Below, in pieces: positions 17,314-25,231 of a DNA stretch of 64,000 nucleotides. The DNA is from Leadbetterella sp964563435. Its GTDB lineage: Bacteria > Bacteroidota > Bacteroidia > Cytophagales > Spirosomataceae. The stretch is taken from the NCBI GenBank assembly GCA_964563435.1, contig CAZLXI010000005.1, forward strand, positions 103,171-167,170, written 5' to 3'. Position 1 is the first letter of the stretch; each line of letters begins with the position of its first letter. Both the position numbers and the translations under genes were made by a program. Below the pieces are notes generated by a model, which did not search any database, had not been told where the DNA came from, and saw only the letters and a program-made list of their open reading frames with translations.

Positions 17314-17949
17314 ATGAAAACACTCAAATTAGCAACTTTGTTTACGCTGGGTTATTTTACTATTCAGGCACAAAATATCCGTACCTTTAATAACCTTGAG
17401 CTATCAACATCTATCTCCAAAAACACGCATCAGTATTCCCTCTTTTGGGGCGAATCGATCCAGGTCAAGTCTCCTGTTCCGTTCCGGTTCACTACCGGGC
17501 TGCGGTTTGCGATGAATAACAAAACTACGGGTATATATCCCGTGAAAGAGGGCGCGAATTTAAGCACTCTGTCTTTTGAGAAAAGACCCTGGTATACTAC
17601 ATTTGCCCTGCCGGTAGGCCTCGAGCTGTTTTACAAAGGCGTAGGAATAGGCGCTTTTCACGAGGTGATCTCTCTCAGCGGGAAGAAAAGCTACGACAGT
17701 ACTTACACTCCCCTGGGACAGAAAGAGACCCTTAAAACCCAGGGATTCAGCAGTGTCTTCGGCAAAAAGCATAACCTCACGGGCGGTGTTTACATCGTCT
17801 ACACCTTCAGCGATTCATTTTCCGTTAAAGCGGGGTATAACCGGATCACGTCTACATTCACCAAAGCAAATGAGACCCGGGAACTGGGATACGCCCGTTT
17901 AAGCGATGACACTTTTACGGTAGGAATAAGATTAAATATTGAAAAATAA
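17314..17949 (+). CDS. Predicted outer-membrane beta-barrel protein of unknown function
   Basis: 211 residues with a signal peptide (MKTLKLATLFTLGYFTIQAQ), followed by alternating aromatic and polar strands, and ending in a strand-like FTVGIRLNIEK. This fits a small outer-membrane barrel. It lies 9 bp after fabH and 2 bp before efp, so it is embedded in the operon. I recognise no family, and why a barrel sits in a lipid/translation operon is unclear. Confidence 0.65.
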   Translation: MKTLKLATLFTLGYFTIQAQNIRTFNNLELSTSISKNTHQYSLFWGESIQVKSPVPFRFTTGLRFAMNNKTTGIYPVKEGANLSTLSFEKRPWYTTFALPVGLELFYKGVGIGAFHEVISLSGKKSYDSTYTPLGQKETLKTQGFSSVFGKKHNLTGGVYIVYTFSDSFSVKAGYNRITSTFTKANETRELGYARLSDDTFTVGIRLNIEK

Positions 17950-17951
17950 AG

Positions 17952-18521
17952 ATGGCAACAACAGCAGATTTCAGAAACGGATTAACCCTGGAATGGAATA
18001 ACGACCTTTTTACGATAGTAGAATTTCAACACGTTAAGCCCGGAAAAGGAGGTGCATTTGTACGTACAAAACTCAAAAACATAAAAACGGGGCGGATCTT
18101 TGAAAATACCTTTACCGCCGGTGAGAAAGTGACCACCGCCCGGATCGAAAGAAGAGCCTTCCAATACCTCTACAAAGACGAGCTGGGGTATAATTTCATG
18201 GACAATGATACGTTCGAGCAGATCTCCCTGGAGGAAACCATGGTTCCGCAGGCAGATCTTATGAAAGAAGGCTCGAACGTGGATATCCTCATTCATTCGG
18301 AAACGGAAACTCCATTATCTGTGGAGATGCCGGCCTATGTAGAGCTGCGGGTAACCTACACCGAGCCCGGTATTAAAGGCGACACGGCCACCAATGCCAG
18401 CAAGCCGGCTACGGTCGAAACCGGCGCTTCCATCAAAGTGCCCCTGTTCATCGACAATGACGAGCTCATCAAGGTAAATACCACCACGTATGAGTATGAT
18501 TCCAGAGTAAAGGAGAAATAA
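17952..18521 (+). CDS. efp: Translation elongation factor P
   Basis: A 189-residue three-domain factor that relieves ribosome stalling at polyproline. The N-terminal KOW-like domain has the tip loop KPGKGGAFVRTKLKN, whose Lys is the usual modification site (or is unmodified, depending on the group). The OB domains follow, with the C-terminal GDTATNASKPATVETGASI signature. No modification enzyme is in view. It starts 2 bp after the barrel gene. Confidence 0.97.
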   Translation: MATTADFRNGLTLEWNNDLFTIVEFQHVKPGKGGAFVRTKLKNIKTGRIFENTFTAGEKVTTARIERRAFQYLYKDELGYNFMDNDTFEQISLEETMVPQADLMKEGSNVDILIHSETETPLSVEMPAYVELRVTYTEPGIKGDTATNASKPATVETGASIKVPLFIDNDELIKVNTTTYEYDSRVKEK

Positions 18522-18526
18522 TTACC

Positions 18527-18567
18527 TTTGAACCCGTACAATAAAATAGTACATTTGTACAATAAAA
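18527..18567 (+). promoter_or_regulatory. Strong consensus promoter of accBC with repeated GTACAATAAAA
   Basis: TTTG (18527-18530), 19 bp, then TACATTTG (18550-18557) match the Bacteroidota promoter closely. GTACAATAAAA occurs twice, at 18536-18546 and 18557-18567, 21 bp apart (two helical turns), in and just after the spacer. A GTAC-ATTT-GTAC symmetry overlaps the -7 box. This suggests an operator for a regulator of biotin carboxylase synthesis; no regulator is identified. Confidence 0.6.
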
Positions 18568-18585
18568 CTCGAAATTAAACCTGTT

Positions 18586-19059
18586 ATGGATACCAAAGAA
18601 ATTCAAAAACTCATAGAGTTTATTTCCAAAACCGACCTTAGCGAAGTAAAAATCGAGACCTCCGATCTGAAAATTCAGGTGAGACGTGGCGGTCCCGAAG
18701 CTCCCAAAGTGATCGCAGCGCCACCTCAGGTGGTTTATGCAGAGCCTGCTCCCCAGGTGGCCGCGCCCAAAGCTCCGGAAGCAAAGGCCGAATCTTCTTC
18801 AGCTCCTTCAGGCAGCAGGCTGGTGGAAATAAAAGCACCCATGATAGGTACGTTTTATCGTTCGGCCGGTCCGGATAAGCCGGCTTTCGTGGAAGTAGGC
18901 GATGAGATCTCCGGGGGAAAAGTGATCTGTATCCTGGAAGCCATGAAGCTGTTCAACGAGATCGAATCCGAAATTTCAGGTAAAATCGTGAAGATACTGG
19001 TAGAAGATGCTACCCCGGTAGAATACGATCAGCCCCTGTTTTTAGTTGAACCTGCTTAA
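18586..19059 (+). CDS. accB: Biotin carboxyl carrier protein of acetyl-CoA carboxylase
   Basis: 157 residues. An N-terminal helical region (MDTKEIQKLIEFISK) is followed by an Ala/Pro-rich linker (about 42-77) and a C-terminal biotinyl domain. The biotin is attached at Lys121 in CILEAMKLFNEI. It carries carboxybiotin between biotin carboxylase (next gene) and carboxyltransferase, whose genes are not in the window. It has its own promoter in addition to upstream read-through. Confidence 0.97.
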   Translation: MDTKEIQKLIEFISKTDLSEVKIETSDLKIQVRRGGPEAPKVIAAPPQVVYAEPAPQVAAPKAPEAKAESSSAPSGSRLVEIKAPMIGTFYRSAGPDKPAFVEVGDEISGGKVICILEAMKLFNEIESEISGKIVKILVEDATPVEYDQPLFLVEPA

Positions 19060-19086
19060 GATATACCTCCTCTAAAGTCTGAATTT

Positions 19087-20430
19087 ATGTTTAAAAAAAT
19101 ACTTATAGCCAACAGAGGAGAGATTGCCCTGCGGATCATCCGTACCTGCAAGGAAATGGGCATCAAAACTGTGGCTGTATATTCTACTGCAGATAAAGAC
19201 AGCCTGCATGTACGGTTTGCAGACGAGGCGGTATGCATTGGTCCTCCGCCCAGCAAGCAGTCGTACCTGAACATGCAGAGCATCATTTCGGCCGCAGAGA
19301 TCACCAATGCCGATGCCATCCATCCCGGCTACGGCTTTCTTTCCGAAAATGCGGAATTCTCAAGGATCTGTGAAGCCTACAAAATAAAGTTTATCGGTGC
19401 ATCCGCCGACCAGATCAACCAGATGGGTGATAAGGCTACGGCCAAGGATACCATGAAAAAAGCCGGTGTTCCGGTTATCCCCGGTTCTGAAGGGCTCCTT
19501 TCCTCCGTGGAAGAAGGAATAGAACTGGCAGAAAAGATAGGCTATCCCGTAATTATTAAAGCCACGGCAGGAGGTGGCGGACGGGGAATGCGGATCATCC
19601 GGAACTCTTCCGAGTTTCAGAAGCTCTGGGACGACGCCAAGGTGGAGTCAGGAGCCGCTTTCGGAAACGACGGCCTTTACCTTGAAAAATTCATCGAAGA
19701 GCCTCGTCATATCGAGATCCAGATCGTGGGGGATCAGTACGGGAATGTTTCCCACCTGTCAGAGCGCGACTGTTCCATCCAGAGAAGACACCAGAAGCTG
19801 ATCGAGGAAACCCCCTCGCCTATTGTTTCTCCCGAGCTGAGGGAACAAATGGGACAGGCGGCCGTGGCCGGGGCACAGGCTATCCGGTACGAAGGCGCCG
19901 GAACCATTGAATTCCTCGTAGACAAATACGGCAAATTCTACTTTATGGAGATGAATACCCGTATCCAGGTAGAGCATCCCGTCACGGAAGAGGTGACTGG
20001 CTTTGACCTTATCAAGGAGCAGATCAAAGTGGCAGCCGGCGAAAAGGTTTCCGGTAAAAATTATTACCCTACCCAGTATGCCATGGAATGCCGGATCAAC
20101 GCGGAAGACCCTAAGAACGGCTTCCGGCCGAGCCCCGGAGTGATCAAACAGATCAATCTCCCCGGCGGGCATGGCGTAAGGGTAGACTCCCACGTATACG
20201 CCGGTTATGTGATCCCGCCCAATTATGACTCCATGATCGCCAAGCTGATCGTTTCTGCTCCCAGCCGTGAGGAAGTGATCGTTCGCATGAAACGTGCATT
20301 ACAGGAGTTCTTTATTGACGGGGTAAAAACCACCATACCTTTCCATCTGAAAATGATGGACGATGAGGTCTTCCAGTCCGGTATCTTCAACACCGGCTAC
20401 CTTGATAATTTCGACTTCTCGGACTTATAA
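19087..20430 (+). CDS. accC: Biotin carboxylase subunit of acetyl-CoA carboxylase
   Basis: A 447-residue ATP-grasp enzyme that carboxylates biotin on AccB in the first committed step of fatty acid synthesis. Hallmarks: KKILIANRGEIALRIIRTCK at the start, the ATP-binding glycine-rich loop TAGGGGRGMRI, ERDCSIQRRHQKLIEE, MEMNTRIQVEHPVTEE, and the C-terminal YDSMIAKL. It is complete and 27 bp from accB. A clear terminator follows. Confidence 0.97.
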   Translation: MFKKILIANRGEIALRIIRTCKEMGIKTVAVYSTADKDSLHVRFADEAVCIGPPPSKQSYLNMQSIISAAEITNADAIHPGYGFLSENAEFSRICEAYKIKFIGASADQINQMGDKATAKDTMKKAGVPVIPGSEGLLSSVEEGIELAEKIGYPVIIKATAGGGGRGMRIIRNSSEFQKLWDDAKVESGAAFGNDGLYLEKFIEEPRHIEIQIVGDQYGNVSHLSERDCSIQRRHQKLIEETPSPIVSPELREQMGQAAVAGAQAIRYEGAGTIEFLVDKYGKFYFMEMNTRIQVEHPVTEEVTGFDLIKEQIKVAAGEKVSGKNYYPTQYAMECRINAEDPKNGFRPSPGVIKQINLPGGHGVRVDSHVYAGYVIPPNYDSMIAKLIVSAPSREEVIVRMKRALQEFFIDGVKTTIPFHLKMMDDEVFQSGIFNTGYLDNFDFSDL

Positions 20431-20433
20431 CAG

Positions 20434-20464
20434 AAAAGGGTCCGGCGGAAAGCCGGGCCCTTTT
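20434..20464. terminator. Bidirectional intrinsic terminator between accC and the DUF2853 gene
   Basis: AAAAGGGTCCGGC (20434-20446) pairs with GCCGGGCCCTTTT (20452-20464), 13 bp with one T-G wobble and a GGAAA loop. A and T tracts on either side suit both converging transcripts. Confidence 0.8.
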
Positions 20465-20478
20465 ATTCCTATCTCTAT

Positions 20479-20820
20479 TTACTTCGTAAACAATCCTTCC
20501 TTACCGAATTTCTTAGCCAGGAGAGCGTAAACCACTGTACGGTATTTGCTACGGTTACTGGTGCCCATTTTGATCATTGCCTCATCAATGGCCGCGTCCA
20601 GCTCGGGGCCGTCTTTTAATCCCAGCTTTTTGATCAGAAAATTATTTTTTACCGTTTCCTTTTCCTTCTGATCGGAACCTGACACTTTTGAAGAATCGGC
20701 ATTATAAATGGACGGTCCCAGAGATTTTGCCACAGCGGTAAGAAGTGCCTCGCTAAGACCCAGACCTAATTCAGCGTTCTGAGCTTTGTACAGCTCAACG
20801 TTCTCATCAAATTTGCTCAT
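20479..20820 (-). CDS. DUF2853-family small protein
   Basis: A 113-residue soluble protein matching the DUF2853 family, common in Bacteroidota and proteobacteria and without a known role. Recognisable parts are SKFDENVELYKAQN at the start and the C-terminal SKYRTVVYALLAKKFGK. It shares the bidirectional terminator with accC. No signal peptide or membrane segment is present. Confidence 0.75.
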   Translation of the reverse strand: MSKFDENVELYKAQNAELGLGLSEALLTAVAKSLGPSIYNADSSKVSGSDQKEKETVKNNFLIKKLGLKDGPELDAAIDEAMIKMGTSNRSKYRTVVYALLAKKFGKEGLFTK

Positions 20821-20870
20821 TTCTTAATAGTTAAAAGGTGAAAAATGTTTACTAAGTTAAAAAAAATACA

Positions 20871-21701
20871 TCAGATCCTGCTGGTGTACCGATAAAATTT
20901 ACGGGAATTAAACCTTGCCTGCAAGCCAAATACCAGGGAACCCGCCTTCTCAAAAACACCATACTGAACCGGAGATCCACCGGTAAGTCTTACATCGAAA
21001 GTATTCGATATATATTCCGGTCTTCTGAAGATCCCTTTGAAAAAGACCAGGATCTCCAGGCGGTCTGTGACGTTTCCTTTCAGCTCGGCACTGACCTCTC
21101 CGTATATAAGACTCCGCGACTGCGATAAAGTAACATTAAAATAATCCAGATCGCGACTTTGAAGCGATTGTTGGATATCGCGGGTAAAATGACGGGGCGG
21201 AGCAGGCCGGGTAGACATCAGCACTCCGCCGCCCAGCCCCAGGTTAACGTAGGCGTTTTTGGTTATCCGGTTCAGGTTGAGCACCCGTTTTTTCAGGACC
21301 ACCGGAATGTACCATTGCCGGTTACGGACACCCAGGAGAAAGGCCGGGTAAGCCGGAGAAGAAAAAACATAGGTGGAAAACTCATTTTTTATCCCTACCA
21401 CACCGGTTTCCAAAAAGAAGTTATTATTCATGTTCAGCCCCAGGTTCAGCTCGACCCATTCATTCATGGAAGACGTATTCTCTGCAAAGCTCCCGAAGTC
21501 TGCCGTACTCCGGGTGTAGGGCTTCCGCAGTCCGCCGGTAAGTCCGAAATAAAAGCTGGAAAAACGTGACTCCAGGTGAGGCAGATTTTCTACTTCATGA
21601 CCTTCTTTTCTGTTCTCCGGGATCTTGTAGTATTCCTCTTCCTGACCCTGAGCGTACAGAGCCGCCAGAAGAAAAGTAATTAAGAGTATATACCTGCTCA
21701 T
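20871..21701 (-). CDS. Predicted exported outer-membrane protein of unknown function
   Basis: A 276-residue protein with a signal peptide (MSRYILLITFLLAALYAQGQ). It then shows amphipathic strands such as SFYFGLTGGLRKPY, WVELNLGLNMNNNFFLETG and KAGSLVFGLQARFNSRKF, as in outer-membrane beta barrels. I recognise no named family. It is divergent from a short membrane-protein gene whose -33 element nearly touches this start codon. Confidence 0.65.
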   Translation of the reverse strand: MSRYILLITFLLAALYAQGQEEEYYKIPENRKEGHEVENLPHLESRFSSFYFGLTGGLRKPYTRSTADFGSFAENTSSMNEWVELNLGLNMNNNFFLETGVVGIKNEFSTYVFSSPAYPAFLLGVRNRQWYIPVVLKKRVLNLNRITKNAYVNLGLGGGVLMSTRPAPPRHFTRDIQQSLQSRDLDYFNVTLSQSRSLIYGEVSAELKGNVTDRLEILVFFKGIFRRPEYISNTFDVRLTGGSPVQYGVFEKAGSLVFGLQARFNSRKFYRYTSRI

Positions 21702-21707
21702 GTTTCC

Positions 21708-21738
21708 TTTGATTTATTTAAAAATACGTATACTTTTG
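21708..21738 (+). promoter_or_regulatory. Consensus promoter of a 59-residue membrane protein
   Basis: TTTG (21708-21711), 19 bp, TACTTTTG (21731-21738): a near-perfect Bacteroidota promoter. Transcription should begin about 7 bp later, practically at the ATG 21746 or just before the second ATG at 21755, implying a leaderless or nearly leaderless mRNA. Confidence 0.65.
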
Positions 21739-21745
21739 TAAAAAA

Positions 21746-21925
21746 ATGACATCCATGAGTAATATTTCGTCGAAAATACCTGCGTGGGCTATGCTTAGCC
21801 TGTTTTTATTCATTCTTGTTATACTGGCCGTGTTTGGTGACCTCTTTACCTTCATCGTCGGAACCCTGATCATGACGATCATATTTGCGGGTGGATATGA
21901 CCGGACCCATCTGGAGGATCATTGA
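21746..21925 (+). CDS. Small two-helix membrane protein (59 residues), unknown function
   Basis: ATG 21746 to TGA 21925. After MTSMSNISSKIPAW there are two hydrophobic helices, roughly MLSLFLFILVILAVFG and FTFIVGTLIMTIIFAG, and a charged tail YDRTHLEDH. The consensus promoter just upstream and the terminator 40 bp downstream frame it as a complete transcription unit, which supports a real gene. A second in-frame ATG at 21755 could be used. No family recognised. Confidence 0.65.
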   Translation: MTSMSNISSKIPAWAMLSLFLFILVILAVFGDLFTFIVGTLIMTIIFAGGYDRTHLEDH

Positions 21926-21965
21926 GTGGTTTTGTACCCAAGCCATTTTTATCTGAAATTTTTTG

Positions 21966-21997
21966 AGCCTGTGGTCAAAACCACGGGCTTTCTTTTA
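21966..21997 (+). terminator. Intrinsic terminator after the small membrane protein gene
   Basis: AGCCTGTGGT (21966-21975), loop CAAA, ACCACGGGCT (21980-21989): 10 bp with one T-G pair, followed by TTCTTTTAT. Confidence 0.78.
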
Positions 21998-22063
21998 TAT
22001 TTACACAAATAAGGGTTACCTGTTAATCCGAACCTAAGTTTATACTCCTAAAAATTCTGTAAA

Positions 22064-23827
22064 ATGTTAAAAGACCTTAAATTAGATTCTACTACGGGAA
22101 AGAACATCAAAACCTGGCTGAAGGGCAGATATGACCAGGAAACCAAAGACAAGATCAATGAGCTTATTGCTTCGGGAAATGTTACCCAACTGACGGATTC
22201 CTTCTATAAGAACCTGGAATTCGGTACCGGCGGGATGCGGGGCGAGTTGGGCGTGGGCAGCAACCGGATGAATAAATACACCGTTGGGGCCGCCACGCAA
22301 GGTTTAGCTAACTATCTGAATATGGTATTTACAGACCAGGAGATCAAAGTGGCCATTGCCTACGACAGCCGTAATTTTTCACCCGAATTCGGGCAGATAG
22401 CCGCCGATATCCTCTCGGCCAACGGCATAACGGTCTACCTTTATAAGGCGCTGAGGCCCACACCGCAGCTTTCCTTCACGGTGCGGGAGCTGGGCTGCCA
22501 GTCGGGCATCGTGATCACGGCCTCTCATAACCCGCGGGAGTATAACGGCTACAAGGTGTACTGGACCGACGGCTCGCAGGTGGTAGCTCCGCATGACAAA
22601 AACATTGTGGCGGAAGTGAATGCCATCACCAATGTCAAAAACATCAAATTCAAAGGGGTGAAGAAGCGGATCAAAATGATCGGTGAGCCTTTGGACAAAA
22701 AATACCTGAAGGCGGTAAAAAGCATTACCGTATCTCCGCGGATGATCCGGAAGCAAAAAGATCTGAAGATCGTGTTCAGCCCAATTCACGGCACAGGCAT
22801 CACCATGGTACCGCCTGCCCTGGCCCAGCTGGGCTTTGAAAATGTAACCGTGGTAGAGGCCCAGGCCACACCGGACGGTAATTTCCCCACCGTAGTGTAC
22901 CCGAATCCCGAAGAAAAAGAGGCCATGAGCAAAGCCCTGGATCTGGCGAAGCAGATCGATGCTGACCTGGTCATCGCTACTGATCCGGATTCAGACCGCG
23001 TGGGTATGGGCATCAAAAACCCGGAAGGGGAATGGCAGCTGCTGAATGGTAACCAGGCCGCAAGCCTCATCATTTATTACCTGCTGAAAGCCTGGAAAAA
23101 GGCCGGAAAACTCACAGGAAGGGAGTTTGTCTGCAAAACCATTGTGACCACCGACCTGATCGACGCCATGGCGGAAAAAGCCGGTGTAAAATGCTATAAC
23201 ACGCTCACCGGCTTCAAATACATTGCCCAGGTGATCCGGGAAACCGAAGGCCGGGAGACCTTCATCGGTGGTGGCGAAGAAAGCTACGGCTACCTGATCG
23301 GCGACAAGGTGCGGGATAAGGACGCCATCGCCAGCTGCGCCATGATCGCCGAGCTTACGGCCTTTGCCAAACAAAAGGGGATCTCCCTCTTTGATTTCCT
23401 CGCGGAAATGTACAAGCAGTTCGGCTTCTACTACGAAGGCCTGATCTCGGTGACCAAAAAAGGAAAAACCGGCGCGGAAGAGATTCAGCAGATGATGGCC
23501 GGTTTCAGGAGTGCTCCGCCCAGGACCCTCGGCGGCTCACGCGTGATCCGGATGGATGATTTCAAATCTTTGAAAAGAACCGACCTGAAAACCGGTGAAG
23601 CAACCGACATACCGGCCGGAAAACTGGGGATAGAATCGTCTAACGTATTGCAGTTCTTTACGGCCGACGGCACCAAATTCACCTGCCGGCCCTCCGGAAC
23701 AGAACCCAAGATCAAGTTCTATATCGGCGTAAAAGGCAAACTGAATAACAAATCGGAGTTTAACTCCACGCTTCAGGCGCTGAAGGACAAAGTGGAGGGC
23801 ATCGGGCAGGAGCTGAAGCTGGGGTAA
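22064..23827 (+). CDS. Phosphohexomutase (phosphoglucomutase/phosphomannomutase family)
   Basis: A 587-residue alpha-D-phosphohexomutase of the longer PGM2-like type, isomerising hexose 1- and 6-phosphates. Domain 1 has the phosphoserine loop VITASHNPREYNGYKVYW. Domain 2 binds metal with ATDPDSDRVG. Domain 3 has the sugar loop GGGEESYGYLIGD, and domain 4 the phosphate loop CRPSGTEPKIKFY. All are intact. It is probably used for polysaccharide and nucleotide-sugar supply; which hexose is preferred cannot be read from sequence. It ends next to a very long palindrome. Confidence 0.93.
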   Translation: MLKDLKLDSTTGKNIKTWLKGRYDQETKDKINELIASGNVTQLTDSFYKNLEFGTGGMRGELGVGSNRMNKYTVGAATQGLANYLNMVFTDQEIKVAIAYDSRNFSPEFGQIAADILSANGITVYLYKALRPTPQLSFTVRELGCQSGIVITASHNPREYNGYKVYWTDGSQVVAPHDKNIVAEVNAITNVKNIKFKGVKKRIKMIGEPLDKKYLKAVKSITVSPRMIRKQKDLKIVFSPIHGTGITMVPPALAQLGFENVTVVEAQATPDGNFPTVVYPNPEEKEAMSKALDLAKQIDADLVIATDPDSDRVGMGIKNPEGEWQLLNGNQAASLIIYYLLKAWKKAGKLTGREFVCKTIVTTDLIDAMAEKAGVKCYNTLTGFKYIAQVIRETEGRETFIGGGEESYGYLIGDKVRDKDAIASCAMIAELTAFAKQKGISLFDFLAEMYKQFGFYYEGLISVTKKGKTGAEEIQQMMAGFRSAPPRTLGGSRVIRMDDFKSLKRTDLKTGEATDIPAGKLGIESSNVLQFFTADGTKFTCRPSGTEPKIKFYIGVKGKLNNKSEFNSTLQALKDKVEGIGQELKLG

Positions 23828-23836
23828 ACCATGAAT

Positions 23837-23959
23837 AACGGCTTCGCCTTTCTTTTCTGAACCATATTAGGCATATAAGTCATATAAGTTTTTTCTTGTA
23901 TGTTTTAATCTTATATGGCTTATATGACTTTGTGGTTCAAAAAAAGAGGCGAAGCCGTT
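23837..23959. repeat. 123-bp palindromic element between convergent genes (family C)
   Basis: Perfect 13-bp ends AACGGCTTCGCCT (23837-23849) and AGGCGAAGCCGTT (23947-23959). Inside are GAACCA (23859-23864) and TGGTTC (23933-23938), then AT-rich arms made of ATATAAG/CTTATAT phrases. It lies 10 bp from both flanking stop codons and could be a two-way terminator; an extruded cruciform is also possible. Confidence 0.8.
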
Positions 23960-23968
23960 TTCACCGAT

Positions 23969-24388
23969 TTAAGGTAAGGGAAGATTCGCCATTTGCGTGG
24001 TCGTGCCGCTTTCAAAATCGATGTGAAAGCAGAAAGTGTTTTTGCCGTTAGTCACGCACAGGTAAGGAGCCCTGAGTGCCCGGTTATACCGGCTGGCCTG
24101 TTCGATGACCCCGGCGGATATTTTCACCCCGGCAGCCTTGCATTCCACCAGCATATAAGGCTGTCCTGTTTTATCAAACACCAGGATGTCGGTCCTTTTG
24201 TTCAGGGCGTGGTATTGCGTACCCCGCTCCGTCCGGATCAGGTTTGGCGAAAACCCCAGCCCAGAGATAAGAAAATGCAGGAAAGTCTGCCTTACTTTCT
24301 CTTCCGGGGTCAGCACGAGGTATTTCTTTCGTATGATGTCATAGACATAGGTGATGCCGTCTTCCGTTTTTGTTTTAAGACTTTTCAC
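23969..24388 (-). CDS. Stand-alone type I restriction HsdR N-terminal-like (PD-(D/E)XK) protein
   Basis: A 139-residue protein matching only the N-terminal nuclease domain of type I restriction R subunits. The PD-(D/E)XK core is visible as KRTDILVFDKTGQPYMLVECKA (Asp, Glu and Lys present). Upstream PEEKVRQTFLHFLISGLGF is the usual helix. There are no helicase, methylase or specificity genes nearby, so it is not part of a normal restriction system. Such orphan domains are common in Bacteroidota; a nuclease or repair role is possible. Confidence 0.8.
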   Translation of the reverse strand: MKSLKTKTEDGITYVYDIIRKKYLVLTPEEKVRQTFLHFLISGLGFSPNLIRTERGTQYHALNKRTDILVFDKTGQPYMLVECKAAGVKISAGVIEQASRYNRALRAPYLCVTNGKNTFCFHIDFESGTTTQMANLPLP

Positions 24389-24457
24389 TGAACTCCGGGA
24401 ATTATTTTACTAAGATATTGGTTGTAATCTTCAATATTCAGAATTTAAACAAAATAT

Positions 24458-25231
24458 ATGCAAACAAAAGAACAGATCGTGCAAAACTGGCTGCCCCGCT
24501 ACACCGGAACCCCTCTTGAGGAATTTCGTCCTTACATCCTGCTGACCAATTTTTCAAACTACGTGGAGATCTTTGCGCGAAAATATGACGTAGAGGTCAG
24601 AGGGAAAAGCAATGCCATGCAAACCGCCTCAGCCGGAAACATCACCATTATCAATTTCGGTATGGGGAGCCCCATGGCCGCTACCGTAATGGACCTGCTG
24701 ACCGCCATAGAACCCAAAGCGGTGCTGTTCCTGGGAAAATGCGGCGGGTTGAAAAAAACCGTCCTGGGCGACTTCATCCTGCCGATCGCCGCCATCCGTG
24801 GTGAGGGAACCAGCAATGATTATGCAAAACCGGAGATCCCTGCCCTCCCTTCATTCCGTTTACAAAGGTCTGTATCGGAAATGATCATCAGGCATGAGAT
24901 GGATTACTGGACCGGTACCGTTTATACCACTAACCGACGGGTATGGGAACATGACGAAGATTTCAAGAATTACCTTCGCGAGATACGCGCCCTGGGAATC
25001 GACATGGAAACGGCCACCATCTTCACAGTAGGTTTCGTAAACTCCATTCCGCACGGAGCGCTGCTATTGGTTTCCGACAACCCGATGACACCCGAAGGGG
25101 TCAAGACCGAAGCCAGCGACAAGAAGGTCACGTCCTCATTTGTGGAAAAACATCTCCTGATCGGGATAGATGCCCTCGATGAGCTGGCAAACTCCGGTGA
25201 ATCGGTCAAACACCTGCGATTCGAAAGCTGA
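24458..25231 (+). CDS. amn: AMP nucleosidase
   Basis: A 257-residue nucleoside-phosphorylase-fold enzyme, the short Bacteroidota form of AMP nucleosidase, which cleaves AMP to adenine and ribose 5-phosphate. Fold hallmarks are ITIINFGMGSPMAATVMDLL, AVLFLGKCGGLK, and the purine-site segment LGIDMETATIFTVGF. It lacks the extra N-terminal regulatory domain of the enterobacterial enzyme. Its stop abuts that of the convergent TPR gene (25232). Confidence 0.88.
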   Translation: MQTKEQIVQNWLPRYTGTPLEEFRPYILLTNFSNYVEIFARKYDVEVRGKSNAMQTASAGNITIINFGMGSPMAATVMDLLTAIEPKAVLFLGKCGGLKKTVLGDFILPIAAIRGEGTSNDYAKPEIPALPSFRLQRSVSEMIIRHEMDYWTGTVYTTNRRVWEHDEDFKNYLREIRALGIDMETATIFTVGFVNSIPHGALLLVSDNPMTPEGVKTEASDKKVTSSFVEKHLLIGIDALDELANSGESVKHLRFES

